DNA of 63,428 nucleotides, taken from positions 1-63,428 of the forward strand of contig JAKBLM010000020.1 of assembly GCA_021832085.1 (NCBI GenBank), read 5' to 3'. The position numbers and the translations under genes are program-made. Shown here in pieces: positions 36,133-43,945 of the stretch. Origin of the DNA: Acidobacteriota bacterium (GTDB lineage: Bacteria; Acidobacteriota; Terriglobia; Acidiferrales; UBA7541). The stretch's first letter is position 1, and each line of letters opens with the position of its first letter. The notes under the pieces are model-generated. The model was not told the origin of the DNA. It worked only from the letters and a program-made list of their open reading frames with translations, and ran no database searches.

Positions 36133-38664
36133 TTAGTGCCCGTGTGGGTGGCCGCCACCAGGGAACCCGCCGCCGCGAGGGCCGCCACCACCGTGGAACC
36201 CACCGCCGCCGCGGAACCCACCGCCACCGCGCGGCGCAGGCGCATGGTAAGCGGGAGCGTGATAGGCCGGAGCGCGACCGCCACCACCGAATCCGCCGTA
36301 GTTACCTCCACGCGGCGCTCGATAGGCTGGGGCATGGTAAGCAGGGGCGTGATAGGCCGGAGCGCGGCCACCACCAAACCCGCGGTAGTTTCCGCCACGG
36401 GGCGCCCGGTAGGCCGGGGCGTGATAGGACGGTGCACGGCCACCGCCACCAAACCCGCGGTAGTTGCCGCGGGGCGGCGCCTGCCGGTAAGTCGGAGCGC
36501 GCCCTGGGCCGGCGCCACCACCAAAATAGTGACCGCCGCTGCTGCCACGGCCACCGCTAGGACCGCGCCGGACGATCGGCTGCCTCAGGTTGAGCGGTTG
36601 CCGACCGAACGAACTTCCGCCACGACCCTGTGACGGCCGCTGGGATGGCCGAAAGACGTGCCAGCCATTCTGCTGCCGACCGCCCGGGCCAGGCCGCACG
36701 CCGCCCGACGGACGGGGGCTACGCGCTTGCCCCGAATTGGGCGTGAAGACTTTCCACCCTTGGCGTTGCACTGGGCCGCGGCCGTTGCCGGACCGCGCCG
36801 GAGCATGGAACGTCCGGTTGCCAAACGCAGGGTTGCGGCCGCTAGAGCGGTTGACGCCACCGGTGCGGACAGCACCGCCCTGGTGCAACCACGGGCTGTT
36901 GCCGCGGCTGCGGCCAACCTGTCCGAAGACGTGCCACCCGGCCCGTAGCGCCGGAGTTCCCTTGGCCTGCCCTGAGGTTTGTGCGTTGAACCTGCCGCGC
37001 TGAGTAGGTCCAGGCCTACCATTGGGTCCGCCATTGGAAGTCCGGAAGCCTTTCCGGCTACCGGCCGTGCCGGTGCCGTTGAAGGCCCTTACCGGCCGAC
37101 CGTTGGCCCCGCCAACGCGGGGATTAGCGTCCAGGGGCCGTCCGTTGGCAGTCCGGAAACTGTTATGCAAGCGATAGTTCTGGAACGTGCGCTGGAGCTG
37201 CGAACGCTGCTGGGTGAACGTCACCGGCCTTGGCGCCGGATGTCCCCCGGTAAAGAACCGCTGGTTGCGAATCAAGCCGCGCCGGAAGCTCGCGGGATTG
37301 GCGGCGCGGTTAACCACCTGCAAACTCGCCCGTGTCGGCATCAACGGCACGCGCCCGCCAAACATCCGGGCATGACGGAACACAGCATCGTTGATCATGC
37401 GCCGCTGGCGAGGCACCGGCCCGCGGCCAAACTGGCTCGCCCGCATCCAGGAGATGCCGCCGCGCAGCTTGGCATCGGTCCAGATCCTGCCGAAATTGGA
37501 GTATCCGCCGCGCCCGCGATAGAGAGGGCCCCAGCCGTGATAGCGGTCCCAGTCGTGACGGATGTAGTAGAAATTGTTGACATTGAAAACGTTGAAGCCA
37601 TAGCCGCCATACCATGGATAGTACGGATCGGCCGGCCCAATCGGCAGCCAACCAACGTTTCCGAATCCGAACCCGAACGAGAAGCCCACGCCGCTGCCCC
37701 ATCCGAAGAAGGAGACGTAAGCCGGAGCCCAGACCGGGTAGTACGAGGGGTAATAGTTCACCGGTCCCGGCCACCAGCACCAGTTGTTCGCGTAGAGGAA
37801 CCAGCGGCCGTAATGGAATGGCGCCCAGCCCCAGGGCTCATAGGAAACCCACGTCCAGCCGTAGTATGGCTCCCAGGTCCAGCGGCCGACGCTATAGGGA
37901 GACCACCCGGGGCCGACCCCGTAAGGCGACCAAACCCAGCCGTAATCAGGGGCATAGACCCAGTGCCCGTAGTAACTCAAGTCCTGCGCGCCGACATAGT
38001 AGTGATTGGTGTAGCGCCAGGAACTGGCATCCAGGATCCGGCGATCCTGCGTTTGATTCCAATAATCCCAGGCGTCCTCGGCGGGGGCTTGGGAAATGCG
38101 GTATTGGGGATTGGTGGTCCCCTGGACGGTGATCATCTGCCCTTGGTCGACCCTGGTGCTTCCCTGAGGTGTAGAGATATCAGCTTGCCCTTTATAGACC
38201 GTCACAAGGGTTTGGTTATTCGGGTCGACTTCGATGCGATAGCGCCCATTGCCGAGCGGGTGGATGGCGACGCTCGGCGTATCGATTTCCGCCTGCGCCT
38301 GGTCCTGCATCAGCACATCGAAGTTAACCAGACCTTCCGCCACTTGTACCTGAATGTTCTTCTGGTCCAGGCTGGCGATCTTCACGGTGGAGTTCGAGTC
38401 GAGCCGAAGGACGTTGGCATAGTCGAGCTGGACTGCCGTGCGGGAATTCGGGCCGGTCGAGATGCTGTCTCCGCTCAGGAGCGGCGTATTCACCGTGACC
38501 GCGATCCAATCGCCCGTATCGCCACGCTGCATGGAAACGCTGCCGCTGATCAGGCTGACGCGGGCGACCCCAGGTTGCGTCTGCGTCGCCTGGGCGTGTG
38601 CCACACCCGCCAAGCCGGTCATTGCGAGAACCACTGCTGCCAAGCTCGCTAGAAATTTGTTCAT
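36133..38664 (-). CDS. FecR-domain protein with W/Y-rich (DUF6600-like) region and Gly-rich repeats
   Basis: The protein has 843 aa; ATG 38664-38662 follows GGGAGGTGTCCG. The signal peptide is residues 1-25 (ends AHAQ). Residues about 33-160 are a FecR domain (VARVSLISGSVSMQRGDTGD ... GLVNFDVL). Residues about 205-370 are extraordinarily rich in Trp, Tyr, Gly and Pro (WVYAPDYGWVWSPYGVGPGW), as in DUF6600. The C-terminal half is basic, Gln/Arg/Gly-rich and ends in tandem RAPAYHAPAY and PRGGNYRGFGGG units and a poly-Gly tail. There is no adjacent FecI sigma factor or membrane helix for signalling. A surface or matrix role is an inference. Confidence 0.88.
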   Translation of the reverse strand: MNKFLASLAAVVLAMTGLAGVAHAQATQTQPGVARVSLISGSVSMQRGDTGDWIAVTVNTPLLSGDSISTGPNSRTAVQLDYANVLRLDSNSTVKIASLDQKNIQVQVAEGLVNFDVLMQDQAQAEIDTPSVAIHPLGNGRYRIEVDPNNQTLVTVYKGQADISTPQGSTRVDQGQMITVQGTTNPQYRISQAPAEDAWDYWNQTQDRRILDASSWRYTNHYYVGAQDLSYYGHWVYAPDYGWVWSPYGVGPGWSPYSVGRWTWEPYYGWTWVSYEPWGWAPFHYGRWFLYANNWCWWPGPVNYYPSYYPVWAPAYVSFFGWGSGVGFSFGFGFGNVGWLPIGPADPYYPWYGGYGFNVFNVNNFYYIRHDWDRYHGWGPLYRGRGGYSNFGRIWTDAKLRGGISWMRASQFGRGPVPRQRRMINDAVFRHARMFGGRVPLMPTRASLQVVNRAANPASFRRGLIRNQRFFTGGHPAPRPVTFTQQRSQLQRTFQNYRLHNSFRTANGRPLDANPRVGGANGRPVRAFNGTGTAGSRKGFRTSNGGPNGRPGPTQRGRFNAQTSGQAKGTPALRAGWHVFGQVGRSRGNSPWLHQGGAVRTGGVNRSSGRNPAFGNRTFHAPARSGNGRGPVQRQGWKVFTPNSGQARSPRPSGGVRPGPGGRQQNGWHVFRPSQRPSQGRGGSSFGRQPLNLRQPIVRRGPSGGRGSSGGHYFGGGAGPGRAPTYRQAPPRGNYRGFGGGGRAPSYHAPAYRAPRGGNYRGFGGGRAPAYHAPAYHAPAYRAPRGGNYGGFGGGGRAPAYHAPAYHAPAPRGGGGFRGGGGFHGGGGPRGGGFPGGGHPHGH
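36200..36480 (-). repeat. Tandem repeats coding RAPAYHAPAY / RGGNYRGFGGG units
   Basis: Within the FecR gene, near-identical blocks encoding GG(N)YRGFGGGGRAP(A/S)YHAPAYRAPRG recur about three times, with one to three copies of the short AYHAP unit in each. Length variation by slippage or recombination would be expected. Confidence 0.8.
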
Positions 38665-38694
38665 CGGACACCTCCCGCCGTGCCGATCAAGCCC

Positions 38695-38700
38695 TATATA
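38695..38700 (-). promoter_or_regulatory. Candidate -10 box of the FecR gene
   Basis: TATATA on the minus strand lies 31 nt upstream of the ATG and would give a leader of about 20-25 nt with the strong SD. No good -35 box stands 16-18 nt upstream. The rest of the 318-bp gap up to 38982 shows no gene. Confidence 0.35.
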
Positions 38701-38982
38701 ACCGTCTTCTAACATGCAGATGCCATGCCAAATCGGAACGATGCGGAAGATAGCTAACCCGTGTATTTTCAGTGCAGAAGAAGCCAAAAAGATAACAGTT
38801 TATTCATCTTGACTGGGAGGCGGTGGTTTTCGTGCGCCGGTGGTGCTTTTCAGCCACCAGCAGGGCGACTTTGGGTTGCAAGCGAGGGCTTCGACATTGG
38901 CTGGCTGTGCGGCATTGCCTTGGACCGCACACGGATCGGAAGGCATGCCGAAAGCAGCCGATTCCGAACCTCTTTCGGGGGA

Positions 38983-39063
38983 CTAGGAGTCTATTTCGGG
39001 AGGATCGGCGACGCCCATCTTCGAGAGGCGGTAGCGGAGCGCGTTGCGTGACAGGCCCAGCGG
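38983..39063 (-). pseudogene. Stub of an NtrC-type response regulator gene (Fis-type HTH end)
   Basis: The minus strand reads PLGLSRNALRYRLSKMGVAD and then PPEIDS before a TAG at 38985-38983. This is the last 26 codons of a sigma54 activator, nearly identical to the end of the intact regulator at 40736-42106 (SLGLSRNALRYRLSKIGVPD, PPEKDS). The remainder of the gene is missing: homology stops at about 39063, 28 bp from the stop codon of the neighbouring membrane gene. It looks like the scar of a deletion, duplication or insertion. Confidence 0.85.
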
Positions 39064-39091
39064 GGAAACCGTTTGAATCCTGCTTCGACAC

Positions 39092-40045
39092 TCAACTCAG
39101 CGAAACTGCGATCAGCAAGATCAGTCCGCCGAACCAGGCGAAGAATAGAACCGCCAAGCTGCGCGGCACGACCTCGGCTGTGCGGAAAGGCGTCGACCAG
39201 CTCCCGGCAGGACGCAGCCCACGGCCCATAAGAGTGAGCCGGCGCTCTCCGCGAAGAAGGGATACCACCAGCGATACCCAAACCGCCAACGCGATGCCGA
39301 TCAGCAGCTGTCGAGACCACGGGTTCGCGGCCACCGCGTGCCACCCGTGCTCGAGCGCATAAGCCGCAAGCACAGTCGCGAAGAGCCACCGAGAGATGTC
39401 CCAGACGCGTACTGACCACCGCATGGACGCTTCCATCCATCGCCGATGCTCCTCGGGGCGATCGGCGGGAAGCGGAGGAAAGCTCATGCGCACGAACCCG
39501 ATCTCAAGCAGGAACAAGCCGACAATCAGGTAGGTGAGCGTCACCGGGGCGGGCCACCGGAGCCGAGCGTCTCCGCGAGCGCAGAGCAAGACCCAACTCA
39601 AGGCGATGATGCTGGCCATAATCGCTTCGCCCGGCCACCAGAAATAATCGCCGAGCCGTCGCGGCTCCAGCGAAACCGCCGCACTCGCCTTTATCGGCGG
39701 ATTCTTTCCGAGTTTGGCACGCGCGTAGAGTCTGAACCCCATGAACGTGGCCACGTGCAAGACCGCGACACCTCCGGCCCACACTGCCAAGAGGTCCCAT
39801 GGGCCCCAAAACAGTATGGCTGCCAGGGCCAGCGCCAGGATCAGGTTCACGGAGAGAACCAGTGCGTGCCAGGCTCTCAGCCATCGGGCTCCCACTCCTT
39901 CGTAGAATCCCTGGGGGACTTCGATGCCGAAGAAAAATTCAAGCCCGTTCTTCAGCGGCATGTCCCAGAAATACCGCTTGAAGGCAATGGCCTGTGCGAT
40001 CACAATCAAGGCGGTGTATAGCAAGTTCCACCCATCCGCACTCAT
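39092..40045 (-). CDS. Multi-pass membrane protein encoded with a GntR regulator
   Basis: The protein has 317 aa with seven to eight hydrophobic segments spread over its length (LLYTALIVIAQAIAF, LVLSVNLILALALAAILFW, LLAVWAGGVAVLHVATFMGF, IMASIIALSWVLL, LTYLIVGLFLLEIGF, WLFATVLAAYAL, LLIGIALAVWVSLVV, LAVLFFAWFGGLILLIAVSL). It resembles DUF1648/SdpI-neighbourhood proteins in general design, but I do not recognise a defined family. Its start overlaps the GntR stop by ATGA, so the regulator and this protein form one unit, in the way YtrA-type regulators control membrane transport genes. Confidence 0.78.
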   Translation of the reverse strand: MSADGWNLLYTALIVIAQAIAFKRYFWDMPLKNGLEFFFGIEVPQGFYEGVGARWLRAWHALVLSVNLILALALAAILFWGPWDLLAVWAGGVAVLHVATFMGFRLYARAKLGKNPPIKASAAVSLEPRRLGDYFWWPGEAIMASIIALSWVLLCARGDARLRWPAPVTLTYLIVGLFLLEIGFVRMSFPPLPADRPEEHRRWMEASMRWSVRVWDISRWLFATVLAAYALEHGWHAVAANPWSRQLLIGIALAVWVSLVVSLLRGERRLTLMGRGLRPAGSWSTPFRTAEVVPRSLAVLFFAWFGGLILLIAVSLS

Positions 40046-40428
40046 CGGGATCCTCCTCTCTCATGAAGCAGCTTGAGTTCCCGCCTTACCGCGGTGACGA
40101 TCTCGCGGTCGCTGCGCCCGCCCAGAATCAGTTGCGTCAGGGCACTGCGCAGCGGCTTGCGGAGTTCCTCTTCCTCAACTTCGCGCCCATGGCGCGAAGA
40201 GACGACGGTGCCGGCCCCATGCCGCACATGAACGAGGCCCTCGGCCTGCAACTGGCGATAGGCAACGGCAATCGTATTGAGATTCACACCGAGGTCGCCC
40301 GCCACCTGGCGAACCGAAGGCAGGCCCATGCCCTCGCGAAGCTCGCCGGAGGCGATTAGGGCCTTCACGCCGTCGACGATTTGCTGGTAAAGGGGCCGCT
40401 TGTCTTCGGAGTCTACCGTGAGGAACAT
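40042..40428 (-). CDS. YtrA-subfamily GntR transcriptional regulator
   Basis: The protein has 128 aa; ATG 40428-40426 follows GAGG at 6 nt spacing. The winged helix (PLYQQIVDGVKALIASGEL ... LPSVRQVAGDLGVNLNTIA ... LQAEGLVHVRHGAGTVV) is followed by only about 45 residues, the short C-terminal dimerisation tail of YtrA-type GntR proteins. It is the first gene of a two-gene unit with the membrane protein. A palindrome overlapping its own promoter (40440-40467) indicates autorepression. Confidence 0.9.
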   Translation of the reverse strand: MFLTVDSEDKRPLYQQIVDGVKALIASGELREGMGLPSVRQVAGDLGVNLNTIAVAYRQLQAEGLVHVRHGAGTVVSSRHGREVEEEELRKPLRSALTQLILGGRSDREIVTAVRRELKLLHERGGSR

Positions 40429-40439
40429 GGAAAACCTCG

Positions 40440-40483
40440 GTGTATGCTGTATGCAGACTACATACACCTGGCTGCTTTGTCAA
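40440..40483 (-). promoter_or_regulatory. Promoter with overlapping 28-bp GntR operator
   Basis: The -35 box is TTGACA (40483-40478), and 17 nt later TAGTCT (40460-40455) is the best -10 position. The inverted repeat GTGTATG (40440-40446) - 14 nt - CATACAC (40461-40467) covers the -10 region and the predicted start site. Spaced GTAT/ATAC palindromes are typical YtrA-family operators. The leader to the ATG at 40428 is about 20 nt. Confidence 0.7.
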
Positions 40484-40735
40484 CCCTTTTCTGCATCTCC
40501 ACTGCCGCTCGCGAACGACTCGTCCATCAGCAGGCAACATTGCAAAAATGTGACTTGGGAAAATGCATCCTATTGGAAATGAAATATTTGTCTGATTTTT
40601 CGATTGACATCGTGTGACACCTCCCGCCGCAGTCTTCGCGAGCCTCCCTCTTGGCCGCTGGCCCGCAACGAAGGCTTCCCGAGGCGCGCACCGGCTTTAA
40701 ATTTCGGGACCAAATATCTACCCGGTGAGGACAGA

Positions 40736-42106
40736 TCAGGAATCTTTTTCCGGTGGGTCGGGGACGCCGATTTTCGAGAGGCGATAGCGGAGGGCGTTAC
40801 GCGAAAGGCCGAGCGAGCGGGCGGCCTGGCTCTTATTGCCCCCGGCGCGGCGCAGTGCTTCGCGGATGATTTCGTCTTCCCACTGTTCGAGCGTCACGCC
40901 TTCGGGCAAGACGGGCGTGGCGCCGGCCACCGGTCGCCCGGTCGCTGGATCGAACCGAATATCGGCCGTGTCGAGCAGTTTGCCGTTCGAGAAGGTGACC
41001 GCACGCTGGAGAATGTTTTCGAGTTCGCGGACGTTGCCCGGCCAGTGGTAATCGACCAGCAGGCGCAGCGCGGCCGGGGTCAGCTCTTTGGGCTGCTCGC
41101 TGGCTTCGCCGGCGAAGCGTTCGAGGAAGAAACGGGCGAGATCGGGAATGTCTTCCTTGTGTTCGCGGAGCGGGGGAATGTCGATGGCGACGACATTGAG
41201 CCGATAATAGAGGTCTTCGCGGAAACTGCCTTCCTCGAGGGCGGCGCGCAAATCGCGGTTGGTCGCGGCGATCAGGCGGACATCCACTTTCAGGGTTTTC
41301 GTGCCGCCGAGCCGCTCGAATTCCCTTTCCTGCAGCACGCGGAGGAGCTTCACCTGGATTGCTTGGGGCACGTCTCCGATTTCGTCGAGGAAGAGTGTGC
41401 CTTTGTTGGCCAGCTCGAATTTGCCGGGCTTGCTGGTGGTGGCCCCGGAGAAAGCGCCCTTTTCGTAGCCGAAGAGTTCGCTTTCGAGCAGGTTTTCGGG
41501 AATGGCGGTGCTGTTGATTTTGACGAAAGGGCCCGAGGCACGCTGCGAGTGTTGGTGAATAGCGCGGGCGATCAAATCCTTGCCGACGCCGCTTTCGCCG
41601 CCAAGCAGAACGGTGGCGTTCGTCGGAGCGACGCGCTCGACCATGGCGAGCACCTGCTGCATCTTGTCGCTGCGGGCGACGATGTTTTCGTAGTGGTAGC
41701 GATGGCCGAGCGCCTCGCGCAGCGAGCGGTTTTCCTCGCGGAGCTTCGAGGCATCGAGTTCCTTGCGAACGATCAGCACCAGCTCGTCGAGCGAGAACGG
41801 CTTGAGCACGTAGTCGCTCGCGCCGGCCTTCATCGCCTCCACCGCCGATTCCACCGTGCCATAGGCGGTCATCACCACGATCGGCAGCGCGGCATTCACC
41901 TGCCTGGCGGCCTGGAGGAATTCGAGGCCATTCATCCCCGGTAGGCGGAAGTCAGTGATGACGAGATCGATCGGGTTCTGGCTGAGGAGCGTGAGCCCGG
42001 TTTCGGCGTCCGGGCTGGAAAAGGTCGTGAAGCCCTGCTCGGCTAGCTTCAGTTCAAGCAGGCGCCTCATTTTGGGCTCATCTTCGACGATCAGGATGGA
42101 GTTCAT
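40736..42106 (-). CDS. NtrC-family sigma54-dependent response regulator
   Basis: The protein has 456 aa starting MNSILIVEDE. A canonical receiver has D9 and phosphoacceptor D52 (LVITDFRLPG) and the conserved KPFS lysine. The AAA+ domain has Walker A GESGVGKD, the sigma54-contact loop GAFSGA (Ser variant of GAFTGA), Walker B LFLDEIGD and the R-finger segment. A Fis-type HTH ends the protein. A GTG at 42142 would extend it by 12 residues. The probable partner kinase is encoded at 43946-45199, with a lipoprotein gene in between. The regulated promoters cannot be named from the window. Confidence 0.93.
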   Translation of the reverse strand: MNSILIVEDEPKMRRLLELKLAEQGFTTFSSPDAETGLTLLSQNPIDLVITDFRLPGMNGLEFLQAARQVNAALPIVVMTAYGTVESAVEAMKAGASDYVLKPFSLDELVLIVRKELDASKLREENRSLREALGHRYHYENIVARSDKMQQVLAMVERVAPTNATVLLGGESGVGKDLIARAIHQHSQRASGPFVKINSTAIPENLLESELFGYEKGAFSGATTSKPGKFELANKGTLFLDEIGDVPQAIQVKLLRVLQEREFERLGGTKTLKVDVRLIAATNRDLRAALEEGSFREDLYYRLNVVAIDIPPLREHKEDIPDLARFFLERFAGEASEQPKELTPAALRLLVDYHWPGNVRELENILQRAVTFSNGKLLDTADIRFDPATGRPVAGATPVLPEGVTLEQWEDEIIREALRRAGGNKSQAARSLGLSRNALRYRLSKIGVPDPPEKDS

Positions 42107-42275
42107 GCGCTTGGTCAATCCTCTGCCCGATTCGATGTTCACCGAGGTTCCCCGGTTACTTTATCAGGGGCGACTGTGCGCGGCGAGACCTCGTCGCTGG
42201 AAGGGTGCGCATGAGCGCGCGGAAGCGCGTTCACCAGCGGCTCTGGGGTGTAAACTCCGCCGCGATGAAAGCGGA

Positions 42276-43781
42276 TTACGGGGCGTTGTTGACGTAGACG
42301 GTGGCGCTGAGCGGATTCGTGGGGTAACCGACGTCTACGGTGACGAATTGCTCGCCGCCAAAGAGCAGGAAGCGTGGGGCATTTGTCGTCGAAAGAACCG
42401 GGCTGACGATTGCTGCCGCGTTATAGACGTTGGCGCCGGGGGCATTCACTGCCGTGATGCCGTTCCAGGTCGCGAGCGTGCCGTTGGAACTGACGGTGGT
42501 CCGTTCGAGCTCGAGCGAGCCGGTTCCGCCAGCGCCGCCGCTGTAGGTGCCTTCGGCATCGATGATCTGGCCGAAGGCCAGCCATGTGCTCTGCTTGGAG
42601 CGATTTTTTATGGTCTGCGCACTGCTCGTCCAGGGTCCGACAACGCCAAAAGGTATTGGCGCAAAGTTGGCGTCGGTCACGCCGCCGGTATCCGCGACGT
42701 CAGGAGACGTCTCGTTTTGATCGTCACCGTTAATGGCGTAAAGGTTGCCAGCGAAAGCAAAGACACTCGGAAAGGCGACGGTAACCGGATAGGGATTGGC
42801 GGCTTTCGTCCACGCGCCGAGTGTGCCATCGGAATTGACGGGAGCCGAATAGACGGTGGAGGAAGGGATGCCGGTGGTCTGTAAGCCTCCGACAACATAA
42901 ACGTAGCCATCGGCTATGGTGACGCCCGGGCCAACCAGCGCAACCGGAAGGCTGTTGGCCAATTGCGTCCAGGCACCCACCGAGCCGCTGGCGGGGTCGA
43001 CCGGCGCCATGAAGACTGTCGACGTGCCTCCGGGCTTGTCGCTCGCGTTCTGCTGTCCTCCGATCACGTAGATGAACTGCGAACCAACCGGTACCAGCGA
43101 ATTGCCGGGATTGGCTTCGGCCATGCCTGCAAAGGCGCGAGGAGAAGGAAGCGCATTCGCGGCGGTGCTCCAGGAACCGAGCGTGCCATTCTGAGCGATG
43201 GTGTTCGTCAGCACGGTGTTGAGGTCGTTTATGCCGTCATATCCGCCGGCGAGCACAACAAACGCGCTTGTCGTCGAGTTCGACGGCACGGCCACTGCCC
43301 CTAGTCCCGATTCCGGCTTGGGTAGAGCCGTAGTCGTTGTCCACGTGACGTTGTTGACGTTGAAATTGACCTGCTGCACGAGCGTCAGGTTGACGCTGTT
43401 ACTTGTCCCCCCAGACGTTTTCACGCCGACGGCGACCGTGCCGGGAACCGTGAATTGGGTGGAACTGCTGCCGGAAGGCACATCCACCACGATGCCGGTG
43501 TCTGACCAACCGCCTGAATTGGGAGTTACCGTGGCGGTGATGCTGCCTTGCGTGAAGATGACCTGGCCGGGCGCGCTTTGAAAGCCGGTACCGTCGATCT
43601 CAATGGGAAGGCTTACCGAACCCGACGGCTGGGTGGAATTGTTGAGGTTTTGAATGACGGGAACGGGTTCCTTCGTGCCGCCTCCGCTTCCCCCTCCACA
43701 CCCGAAGAGAAACAGAGCCATGCCGGAAATCAGAACGAAAGAAATATTAGCCGCTGTTCTGCGGCGAAACCGTCCGCCCAC
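42276..43781 (-). CDS. Lipoprotein with IPT/TIG-like and kelch-like beta-propeller repeats
   Basis: The protein has 501 aa from GTG 43781-43779, with GGAGGG 6 nt upstream. The lipobox FLFGC places the lipidated cysteine at C28. Residues 40-140 form an Ig-like (IPT/TIG) domain. From 150 on, repeats of the type GAVAVPSNSTTSAFVVLAGG, FIYVIGGQQN, YVYVVGGLQTTG, LYAINGD and FLLFGGEQ, each followed by G(S/A)W(S/T) segments, form a kelch-like propeller. A surface adhesion or ligand-binding role is likely. Its position between the histidine kinase and the response regulator suggests it could serve as their sensor or target. Confidence 0.8.
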   Translation of the reverse strand: MGGRFRRRTAANISFVLISGMALFLFGCGGGSGGGTKEPVPVIQNLNNSTQPSGSVSLPIEIDGTGFQSAPGQVIFTQGSITATVTPNSGGWSDTGIVVDVPSGSSSTQFTVPGTVAVGVKTSGGTSNSVNLTLVQQVNFNVNNVTWTTTTALPKPESGLGAVAVPSNSTTSAFVVLAGGYDGINDLNTVLTNTIAQNGTLGSWSTAANALPSPRAFAGMAEANPGNSLVPVGSQFIYVIGGQQNASDKPGGTSTVFMAPVDPASGSVGAWTQLANSLPVALVGPGVTIADGYVYVVGGLQTTGIPSSTVYSAPVNSDGTLGAWTKAANPYPVTVAFPSVFAFAGNLYAINGDDQNETSPDVADTGGVTDANFAPIPFGVVGPWTSSAQTIKNRSKQSTWLAFGQIIDAEGTYSGGAGGTGSLELERTTVSSNGTLATWNGITAVNAPGANVYNAAAIVSPVLSTTNAPRFLLFGGEQFVTVDVGYPTNPLSATVYVNNAP

Positions 43782-43945
43782 GGGAAGCCCTCCAGAGACA
43801 GGGTCATGCTACGGCAGTTTCTGACGGGGGTTAGTAACTTTTTGTGTATTACGTATAGGATGAGTAAACAAGTTCCAGTGCCTAGTCCATTCCACGCGGG
43901 TTTGCCGGCGAACCCTTGGGCGCTTCGCCTCCGCGAGGCTGATTC

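Noticed and set aside
36200..36480. Regularly spaced repeats that might suggest a CRISPR array
   Set aside because: The repeats are in frame inside the FecR gene, encode Tyr/Pro/Gly units and have no unique spacers or cas genes.
40500..40628. Short minus-strand frame starting at 40609 behind a GGGAGGTGTC sequence identical to the SD region of the FecR gene
   Set aside because: It closes after 27 codons with no family features. The shared 14-base SD region (GACACCTCCCGCCG on the plus strand at both places) may be coincidence or a small duplication.
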